A DNA stretch of 6,987 bases from Acidobacteriota bacterium (lineage in GTDB: Bacteria > Acidobacteriota > Terriglobia > Terriglobales > Acidobacteriaceae). The DNA lies in NCBI GenBank assembly GCA_021810175.1, contig JAJZJJ010000150.1:1-6987 (forward strand), read 5' to 3'. Within the stretch, counting starts at the first letter, position 1. Each line of letters opens with the position of its first letter. Below are positions 1-5,409 of this stretch, in pieces. A program made the translations under genes and the position numbers. The notes beneath the pieces were generated by a model. It saw only the letters and a list, made by a program, of their open reading frames with translations. It did not search any database and was not told where the DNA came from.

Positions 1-996
1 GTGATGGCCGTAGTCGTCCACGACGGTGACGCCGCGCACCTCGCCTTTGCGCTGGAAGCGCCGCTCGACGCCGGCAAAGTCCGCCAGCCCTGCGGCGATT
101 CTGTCGACCGGCACACCAAGCTGCACCCCAATGGCAACGGCGGCAGTCGCGTTTCTAAGGTTGTGCAGGCCGGGCACGGAAAGGGTGAAGGGGCCGAGCG
201 CGGTACCTTTGCGATGGACCAGGAACTGCGACCGATGGCCGCTGTTGGAGGGAAGAACTTCGAGGCGGAAGGCGGCTTGTTCCGCCATGCCGTAGGTCAG
301 CACGGTGTGGCGCACGCGGGGCAGCAAGGCGGCGAGTTGGGGATCGTCGATGCAGGCGGTGGTCGCGCCGTAGAACGGGACGCGATCCATAAACTCGAGG
401 AAGGCTCGCTCTACGTCTTCCATGTCGCGATAGCAGTCCATGTGCTCGCGATCGATGTTGGTGACGACGGCGAGGATGGGGGAGAGCTTGAGAAAGGAGC
501 GATCGCTCTCGTCCGCCTCGGCGACAAGATATTGGGAGCGGCCGAGGCGGGCGCCCGATCCCATGGTCTCGACGCGTCCGCCGACGACCACGGTTGGGTC
601 CAGCCCTCCCGCAGCCAGCACGGCGGCGATCATGGAAGTGGTGGTGGTTTTGCCATGCATTCCGGCGACGGCGATGCCATACTTCAGGCGCATCAATTCC
701 GCCAGCATTTCGGCGCGCTGAATCACCGGGATGGATTGCTCATGCGCGGCGAGGACTTCCGGGTTGAGGGGGCTGAGGGCGGAGGTAGTCACGACGACAT
801 CGGCTCCGGCGATGTTGGCCGCGGCATGGCCTTCGAAAATGGCGGCTCCCAGGCTGAGCAGTCGGTCGGTGACGGGGGAACGTTTCAGGTCGGAGCCGGA
901 GACGCGATGGCCGAGGGTGAGGAGAATCTCGGCGATCCCGCTCATGCCAATGCCGCCAATCCCTATGAAATGTACGTGCTGGGTGCGGATGAACAT
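1..996 (-). CDS. murC: UDP-N-acetylmuramate–L-alanine ligase (MurC), 3' part missing at window edge
   Basis: MurC joins L-alanine to UDP-N-acetylmuramic acid using ATP, the first peptide-adding step of peptidoglycan synthesis in the cytoplasm. Reading the minus strand from the ATG at 996 gives 332 uninterrupted codons to the edge; the family is about 460 residues, so the C-terminal ligase domain is largely missing. Visible motifs, in order: the N-terminal Rossmann glycine loop GIGGIGMSG (12-20), the ATP-binding P-loop [10 protein letters not shown] (111-120), EADESD (160-165), TNIDREHMD (179-187), HNLRNATA (278-285), ERRFQ (311-315) and DDYGHH (327-332). All are typical of MurC rather than MurD/E/F. 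The start is uncertain. An in-frame ATG at 1017 would add MLRFSSR, but the [15 protein letters not shown] start fits the usual MurC N-terminus better. Neither ATG has a strong, well-spaced Shine-Dalgarno. The gene upstream is divergent, so murC appears to begin a leftward transcription unit. Confidence 0.96.
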   Translation of the reverse strand, partial: MFIRTQHVHFIGIGGIGMSGIAEILLTLGHRVSGSDLKRSPVTDRLLSLGAAIFEGHAAANIAGADVVVTTSALSPLNPEVLAAHEQSIPVIQRAEMLAELMRLKYGIAVAGMHGKTTTTSMIAAVLAAGGLDPTVVVGGRVETMGSGARLGRSQYLVAEADESDRSFLKLSPILAVVTNIDREHMDCYRDMEDVERAFLEFMDRVPFYGATTACIDDPQLAALLPRVRHTVLTYGMAEQAAFRLEVLPSNSGHRSQFLVHRKGTALGPFTLSVPGLHNLRNATAAVAIGVQLGVPVDRIAAGLADFAGVERRFQRKGEVRGVTVVDDYGHH

Positions 997-1050
997 CCTG
1001 GACGAGAACCTAAGCATTTTCACTGTTACTGTAATGCGGGCTTCGTTCTA

Positions 1051-1085
1051 TCCCACCCTGGCTTCGCCAGGATCGGGGGCACCCA
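1051..1085 (+). repeat. REP-like palindromic element, copy 1
   Basis: The element begins TCCCACC, forms the perfect 6-bp stem CCTGGC (1057-1062) / GCCAGG (1066-1071) over a TTC loop, and ends in GGGGCACCCA (1076-1085). The same ten-base tail, again directly 3' of a palindrome that begins TCCCA, occurs in the metG–tatD spacer. There is no U-tract, so it does not look like an intrinsic terminator. Calling it a dispersed repeat family is an inference from two copies plus my general memory of similar spacer sequences in Acidobacteriota. Confidence 0.5.
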
Positions 1086-1351
1086 TGACATTGCACGATC
1101 CGTGAAAGAGCTTCTACGTTCTACTGTAGCAGCGACCGGGCGTTGGAAAATCCGCGGGATGATGACTGGACTGGGGATTGGAATCCGTTTATCCGGCTGA
1201 GCATCGAATGAGTGGCAGGATCGCTGTGCTGCAACAAGCGGAGCGCGGCGGGAAAAGTGGTGGGATCACCACAACTTTCCGGCTGAAAAAGCGTTAGATT
1301 GAAATGAGAGTAGCTGGGTGAGGCCAGAGGGTGGCCGCTCAGTAACTCTCC

Positions 1352-1365
1352 GAGACTCGAGACTC
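1352..1365 (+). repeat. Tandem 7-bp duplicate (GAGACTC ×2)
   Basis: Two adjacent copies of GAGACTC lie 53 bp upstream of the start codon of the exported-protein gene. A site of this size and place could be an operator or chance; nothing else in the window supports a regulator. Confidence 0.3.
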
Positions 1366-1406
1366 CTGAAGCCACAGAATTTGGTGGATAGCCGGGAGTT
1401 CCGGTC

Positions 1407-1411
1407 GGGAG
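1407..1411 (+). promoter_or_regulatory. Ribosome binding site of the exported-protein gene
   Basis: GGGAG lies seven bases before the ATG at 1419, a normal Shine-Dalgarno arrangement. It supports this start, as does the signal peptide that follows immediately. Confidence 0.65.
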
Positions 1412-1418
1412 ATACGGT

Positions 1419-2759
1419 ATGCGTATCCTTCGTTCCCTTTTCGTACCGGTATTGGCAGGCATATTCCTTGCGGGCAGCCTAATCGTCCCAGCCATTGCGC
1501 AACAGAACGATGGCACGGTCACGCCGCCGCAGGATCCCAACAACCCACAATGGAGCTGCCCGAGCTGTCAGCCACCCAACGCTGGCCAAGGCACGGCACA
1601 ACCGCAGGATGGCGACCAGCCGTATATCAATGCGCCGAGCTATAACAAGGGCTCGGGAGCACAGTCGCAGGATCAAGGAAACGGCCAGTACAACGGGACG
1701 CCTCCGCCTCCTCCGCCGACCGACAATGGTCAACAAGACAATGGACAGTATGGCAATGGACAGGCAAGTCCGTCGCAGCAGCCGGACGTATATACCGGGA
1801 GTGAAGATCCTGGGCGCGCCGCTGTGCAACAGGTAGATTCCGCTCCGCCTCCGTTTCCAGTCGACGCGTATGACCAACCGCCCATGCCTGGAGACGGGTA
1901 TGTATGGACCCCTGGCTATTGGGGCTGGGATGACGGCTGGGTCTGGGTGCCGGGCGTTTGGGCCTATCCTCCGTATGTCGGAGCCTTGTGGACCCCTGGC
2001 TATTGGGGCTGGGGTGGCGGTTTTTATGGTTGGTATCCCGGCTTTTGGGGACTTAGCGTCGGTTTCTATGGCGGCATATTCTATGGTGGCGGGTATTGGG
2101 GACGCGGGTTCGATGGCGGCCGCTGGGACGGTGGACGTTACTACAACAACCGTTATGTGAACAACATCCGGAACGTGAGCTACCATACGTACAACGGCTC
2201 GCGTGGTCCGGGTGGATGGAATGGGCACCAGTTCAATTCCGCGGGAAATACGCGGGGAGCGGCGGGGAGCGGCGGGGCGACTGGTCGTGGAGCGATGAAT
2301 GAGAGCGTCGCCCGCGCCAGCAGCTATGGGTCGGTCCGCGGCGGCGGGGTGCAGGGCGGCAACCGTGGCGGCACGCTCAATGGCGCAGCAAACCGCAGCT
2401 ACGGAAATTCGATGGCGCGCAGTTCCGGCGGCTCCGCAGGATCGCCGACACGCGCTTACAACCTGCAGCGCGGCGGTAGCTATGGCGGCAGCAGTTTCGC
2501 CGGACAGCGAAGCTACGGCAATAGCTACGGCGGCTCACGCGGCGGATTCAGCAGTGGCGCTCGCAGCTATGGCGGGGGGTACAGCGGCTCACGTGGAGGG
2601 TATGGCGGGGGCGGATTCAGCGGCTCACGCGGCGGATTCAGCGGTGGCGGATTCCACGGCGGTGGAGGGGGCTTCGGCGGCGGCGGATTCCACGGTGGTG
2701 GAGGCTTTGGCGGTGGAGGTGGCTTCCACGGCGGGGGCGGCGGAGGTGGACGGCGCTAG
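1419..2759 (+). CDS. Exported YXWGXW-repeat / glycine-rich low-complexity protein
   Basis: This 446-residue protein has no catalytic motif that I recognise. Residues 1-27 are a classical Sec signal peptide (two Arg, a hydrophobic stretch, then AIA before QQ), so export is likely. Residues 28-155 are a Pro/Gln/Asn/Gly-rich linker with the protein's only cysteines, a CPSC pair at 47-50, and a run of six prolines at 95-100. Residues 156-235 are aromatic and built of YXWGXW-type units: WTPGYWGW occurs at 163-170 and again at 191-198, with further W/Y/G motifs after each. Residues 260-446 are Gly/Ser/Arg/Tyr-rich, moving to SRGGF and finally GGFHGGGG repeats, and end in GRR. Related YXWGXW proteins are common in Acidobacteriota and Proteobacteria and lack a firm function; a cell-surface or periplasmic structural role is a guess. 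The gene stands alone, with its own RBS and terminator. Confidence 0.88.
   Translation: MRILRSLFVPVLAGIFLAGSLIVPAIAQQNDGTVTPPQDPNNPQWSCPSCQPPNAGQGTAQPQDGDQPYINAPSYNKGSGAQSQDQGNGQYNGTPPPPPPTDNGQQDNGQYGNGQASPSQQPDVYTGSEDPGRAAVQQVDSAPPPFPVDAYDQPPMPGDGYVWTPGYWGWDDGWVWVPGVWAYPPYVGALWTPGYWGWGGGFYGWYPGFWGLSVGFYGGIFYGGGYWGRGFDGGRWDGGRYYNNRYVNNIRNVSYHTYNGSRGPGGWNGHQFNSAGNTRGAAGSGGATGRGAMNESVARASSYGSVRGGGVQGGNRGGTLNGAANRSYGNSMARSSGGSAGSPTRAYNLQRGGSYGGSSFAGQRSYGNSYGGSRGGFSSGARSYGGGYSGSRGGYGGGGFSGSRGGFSGGGFHGGGGGFGGGGFHGGGGFGGGGGFHGGGGGGGRR
1905..2013 (+). repeat. 84-bp spaced internal duplication in the aromatic core
   Basis: A 25-base block encoding WTPGYWGW is identical at 1905-1929 and 1989-2013. 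The copies are 84 bases (28 codons) apart and in frame. The identity includes the synonymous positions, which points to recent duplication or gene conversion of a 28-residue unit rather than protein-level convergence. Confidence 0.75.
2530..2750 (+). repeat. Nested glycine-codon repeats in the C-terminal tail
   Basis: A 23-base block encoding GGSRGGFS is identical at 2530-2552 and 2620-2642, 90 bases apart, with a degenerate copy near 2584. Downstream, FHGGGG units follow one another (GGATTCCACGG at about 2647 and 2687, then a GGCTTCCACGG variant near 2730). Such in-frame repeats are prone to slippage, so the tail length probably varies between strains. Confidence 0.7.
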
Positions 2760-2787
2760 CCTAGCCAGCAACCAAGGAGGGCGAAAG

Positions 2788-2823
2788 AGCAACAGCCTGC
2801 TTTACGCGGGCTGTTGCTGTTTT
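2788..2823 (+). terminator. Intrinsic terminator after the exported-protein gene
   Basis: A 13-bp stem with one G·U pair is formed by 2788-2800 (AGCAACAGCCTGC) and 2806-2818 (GCGGGCTGTTGCT), closed by the five-base loop TTTAC. It is followed by GTTTTG, a short U-run, and preceded by an A-rich stretch. It sits 28 bases after the stop codon. The weak point is the short T-tract, but stem length and position make this the clearest terminator in the window. Confidence 0.82.
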
Positions 2824-3113
2824 GGAGACTCCGGGCCCCTGTGTGAAGCGAGGATTGCAAAACAACCGCAACCGAGCAACATGCTTCCGTTCCAGGGGTC
2901 GGGATGACAAATCTTTCCACCCACTCAAGCCCAAGCAAAAGGCTTGAATGAATAGGCACCCGCGCATTCAGCCCACCCGACACCGTTTTTCCCGGTGGGG
3001 TTGGGCGCGGCGGCATCTTCCTTGCCATCACTACGGGAAAAGAGATATTCGGGATAAAATACAAGGTGACTCGCTCTGCGGCCGGACGCGCCAGGAGCTT
3101 GAACGCCGACGGC
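2824..3113. other. Intergenic region and leader before metG
   Basis: I see no supported gene here. It contains TCAAGCC (2925-2931) paired with GGCTTGA (2941-2947) over a nine-base loop. A larger imperfect inverted repeat lies at 2971-3005: GCCCACCCGACACCG against CCGGTGGGGTTGGGC, with a T-rich loop. Both lie upstream of the putative metG promoter, so they would not be in the metG mRNA if that promoter is right. No T-box or other known riboswitch is evident. Confidence 0.6.
3055..3060 (+). promoter_or_regulatory. Possible -10 element of the metG operon
   Basis: GGGATAAAAT (3051-3060) ends in TAAAAT, one mismatch from TATAAT, in an otherwise GC-rich spacer. Transcription would start near 3066-3068, leaving a leader of about 47 bases before the metG ATG. 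No good -35 is present at the usual distance: TTGCCA at 3022-3027 is too far for this -10, although it would be 16 bases from GATATT at 3044. This is tentative. Confidence 0.35.
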
Positions 3114-5324
3114 ATGTCCAACCAAGAAAACAAGCAAGAGAGCAAACCGACTTTTTTCCTCACCACGCCCATCTACTACGTGAATGCCCGCCCGCACCTG
3201 GGCCACACGTACACCACGGTGGCCGCGGACACGCTGGCCCGCTGGAAGCGGATGCGCGGGTACGATGTCCATTTTTTGACCGGGACGGACGAGCATGGCC
3301 AGAAAATTGAACGATCCGCCGCCCGGACTGGCAAAACGCCCCAGGAATTTGCCGCGGAAGTTTCCAGCGAATTTCGCGGACTGTGGGACCGCATGGGGCT
3401 CACCTACGACGACTTCATCCGCACTACGGAAGACCGGCACAAGCGCAGCGTGCAATATTTGTTTTCGGAGTTGCAGAAGCGCGGCTTCATCTACAAAGGC
3501 ACCTATTCCGGGCAGTATTGCGTGTGGGACGAATTGTATGTCGAAGGGCCGCCGGGAACGCACTGTCCGGATTGCGGCCGCATCACCGAGACGGTGAGCG
3601 AGGAGAATTATTTCTTCAAGCTGTCCGCCTTCGAGCGCAAGCTGCTGGAACATTACGAGAAGCATCCGGACTTCATCCGGCCAGAGGCGCGCCGCAATGA
3701 AGTGATGGCTTTTGTGCGCGGCGGACTGCGCGATCTGTCGATCAGCCGCACCAGCTTCAACTGGGGCATTCCTGTTCCCGGCGATGAAAAGCACGTGATC
3801 TACGTGTGGATGGACGCGCTGGCGAACTACATCACCGCGCTTGGCTATGGCAGCGATGATCCAGCGTTGTTTGAGAAATACTGGCCCGCCGATGTGCAGT
3901 TGATCGGCAAGGAGATCAGCCGCTTCCACTGCGTGTATTGGCCGGCATTTTTGATGGCCGCCGGACTGCCGCTGCCGAAGAGCATCGTGGCGCATGGATG
4001 GCTGCTGTTTGAACAGTCGAAGATGTCGAAGTCGCGCGGGAACATCGTGCGCGCGGAAACCGTGCTGGACGTGCTGGGCGCGGACGCGCTGCGGTATTTT
4101 CTGCTGCGCGAGATTGTCTTCGGACAGGACGGCAGTTTTAGTTTCGATGCGCTGGTGCAACGGTATAACGCGGACCTGGCCAATGGCTACGGCAATCTGG
4201 TCAGCCGCACGCTGGCGATGGTTGTGAAGTATTTTGACGGGATTATGCCGGAGCCTTCGATCAACGCCGATATGTATGGCGGTGGCACATTACAAGGGCT
4301 TTCAAACCAATGTATCAATCTTTTTAAGGATCAATTTGAAACGCTCAATTTTTCGCGGGCAATTGAAACGATCTGGAGTGTAATCACGTTTACGGATGGA
4401 ATTATTACTGGAAATGCTCCGTGGAAAATTGCAACACAATCTGACCCTCTCAGCCAGCAAGCTTTGCGGGATATTCTTTATAACTGCGCCGAAGCCGTTC
4501 GCATCGTCACGGCGCTGGTGTATCCGGTGATTCCCGATGCGGCGGCGAAGGTTTGGAAGCAGCTTGGGCTGGGCGATATTACAAAAGCAGACTTGAAAGA
4601 CTTGCAGTGGGGCGATCTGCAACCGGGCACCAAACTCGGCGAGCTGGGCCCCGTGTTTCCCCGCGCGGAAAAGGAAGCGATCGAACGTATGCAGAAAATG
4701 GAAGAGGACCGTCAGGCACAATCCACAGCGGACCAAGAGGCTGCGTCGGAGCAGGCGGCTCTAAGCCAGGCGAAAACATCGGGGCCAGCGGAGCAACCGC
4801 CGCCTCCCCATGTGCATGAGTCGCAATCGGCGGCCGCGATGTCTCCGGAGCAGGAGGCCGACGCTATCTCGCAGCAGGCCGCCGCCATACCGGAGGTGCG
4901 TTCCGTCAGTGCTGTCCTCGATCCTGTTCCGCCCGGGCAACCGATCGTAGCGCCCGCGACGCACGCGGCACCGTCGCACCCTGCGGAGGAAGCCGCCAAG
5001 ATTGCCATCGAAGACTTCGCCAAGGTGGAGCTGCGGGTCGCGATCGTTCGCGTGGCCGAGCGCGTTCCCAAGGCGGACCGCTTGCTGCGGCTGGAGGTCG
5101 ATCTCGGCTACGAACGGCGGCAAATTGTTGCCGGAATCGCCGAGGCGTACACGCCGGAGAGCCTCATTGGCCGCAAGGTCGTCATCGTTGCCAATCTGGC
5201 GCCGCGCAAACTGCGCGGACTGGAATCGAATGGGATGATCGTTGCCGCCTCGGTGGGAGAAAAAGGCAAGCCGGTGTTGGCAGGATTTTTGGAAGACGTC
5301 GAAATCGGCGCACGGCTGAAATAG
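3114..5324 (+). CDS. metG: Methionyl-tRNA synthetase with C-terminal tRNA-binding domain
   Basis: MetRS charges tRNA-Met with methionine using ATP, in the cytoplasm. From the ATG at 3114 the protein has 736 residues. The class I Rossmann catalytic core carries HLGH (28-31, the HIGH signature) and KMSKS (303-307). A zinc-knuckle insertion has C136-V-W-D and C151-P-D-C154. The helical anticodon-binding domain spans roughly 345-515. Residues 525-628 are a low-complexity Ala/Gln/Glu/Pro linker (including PPPP), and 629-736 form an OB-fold tRNA-binding domain of the Trbp111/EMAP type (start DFAKVELRVA; core NLAPRKLRGLESNGM). The frame is open back to a GTG at 3066, adding 16 residues. I prefer the ATG because FFLTTPIYYVNARPHLGH then begins close to the N-terminus, as in the family, and because the probable transcription start lies near 3066. 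AGGAG (3093-3097) is 16 bases from the ATG, so translation initiation is not ideal. It heads the tatD–yajQ–prenyl synthase set. Confidence 0.97.
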   Translation: MSNQENKQESKPTFFLTTPIYYVNARPHLGHTYTTVAADTLARWKRMRGYDVHFLTGTDEHGQKIERSAARTGKTPQEFAAEVSSEFRGLWDRMGLTYDDFIRTTEDRHKRSVQYLFSELQKRGFIYKGTYSGQYCVWDELYVEGPPGTHCPDCGRITETVSEENYFFKLSAFERKLLEHYEKHPDFIRPEARRNEVMAFVRGGLRDLSISRTSFNWGIPVPGDEKHVIYVWMDALANYITALGYGSDDPALFEKYWPADVQLIGKEISRFHCVYWPAFLMAAGLPLPKSIVAHGWLLFEQSKMSKSRGNIVRAETVLDVLGADALRYFLLREIVFGQDGSFSFDALVQRYNADLANGYGNLVSRTLAMVVKYFDGIMPEPSINADMYGGGTLQGLSNQCINLFKDQFETLNFSRAIETIWSVITFTDGIITGNAPWKIATQSDPLSQQALRDILYNCAEAVRIVTALVYPVIPDAAAKVWKQLGLGDITKADLKDLQWGDLQPGTKLGELGPVFPRAEKEAIERMQKMEEDRQAQSTADQEAASEQAALSQAKTSGPAEQPPPPHVHESQSAAAMSPEQEADAISQQAAAIPEVRSVSAVLDPVPPGQPIVAPATHAAPSHPAEEAAKIAIEDFAKVELRVAIVRVAERVPKADRLLRLEVDLGYERRQIVAGIAEAYTPESLIGRKVVIVANLAPRKLRGLESNGMIVAASVGEKGKPVLAGFLEDVEIGARLK

Positions 5325-5326
5325 CG

Positions 5327-5376
5327 GTTTCTGTGGGATTGATCCCAGGTCTCAGAAACGAGACCTGGGGCACCCA
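5327..5376 (+). repeat. REP-like palindromic element, copy 2, with competing hairpins
   Basis: In the 85-bp gap between metG and tatD, CCCAGGTCTC (5344-5353) and GAGACCTGGG (5360-5369) form a perfect 10-bp stem over a six-base loop. GGGGCACCCA (5367-5376) follows, the same tail as at 1076-1085. An overlapping alternative exists: GTTTCTG (5327-5333) pairs with CAGAAAC (5353-5359), and inside it TGGGA (5334-5338) pairs with TCCCA (5343-5347). The two folds use shared bases and cannot form together. There is no U-tract, so simple termination is unlikely; processing, mRNA stabilisation or a REP-like role is possible. Confidence 0.6.
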
Positions 5377-5409
5377 GGCGCTGACGCTGAGGAATGGAAG
5401 CAACTCCCC

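Larger units (their letters stand above)
997..1418. other. Divergent intergenic region between murC and the exported-protein gene
   Basis: I find no convincing gene in these roughly 420 bases. The open frames crossing the spacer have no recognisable protein and merely extend out of the antisense of murC or of the neighbouring signal peptide. The spacer holds a REP-like hairpin (1051-1085), an imperfect stem around GTGGT..ACCAC (1257-1272), a small GGCCA/TGGCC stem (1322-1336) and a tandem duplicate of GAGACTC (1352-1365). It must contain the promoters for both divergent genes, but I could not identify a confident -35/-10 pair on either strand. Confidence 0.7.

Noticed and set aside
1..1200. 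399-codon open frame on the plus strand
   Set aside because: It is codon-for-codon antisense to murC; the minus strand carries all the MurC motifs, whereas the plus product is His/Gly/Asp-rich with no recognisable domain.
1121..1543. 140-codon minus-strand frame across the spacer
   Set aside because: It overlaps the signal peptide of the exported protein on the other strand, matches nothing I know, and has no convincing RBS.
1479..2228. 249-codon minus-strand frame
   Set aside because: It is antisense to the repetitive exported-protein gene; its Arg/Ile/Val-rich product reflects the base composition.
2530..2750. Repeats considered as a CRISPR array
   Set aside because: They are in-frame glycine codon repeats inside a gene, with no constant repeat–spacer pattern and no cas genes.
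2299..2907. 202-codon Ala-rich plus-strand frame
   Set aside because: It is a shifted reading of the Gly-codon repeats, runs through the terminator, and has no motif of its own.
3066..3113. GTG at 3066 as the metG start
   Set aside because: It would add an atypical 16-residue extension and lies at the probable transcription start; the ATG at 3114 fits the family N-terminus better, though this is not proven.
2925..4160. 411-codon minus-strand frame opposite metG
   Set aside because: The plus strand encodes the MetRS catalytic core with HIGH and KMSKS motifs; the antisense frame is a by-product of high GC at third positions.
5344..5369. Perfect stem after metG considered as an intrinsic terminator
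   Set aside because: There is no T-run after the stem, and the co-oriented tatD gene follows closely, so termination is not supported.
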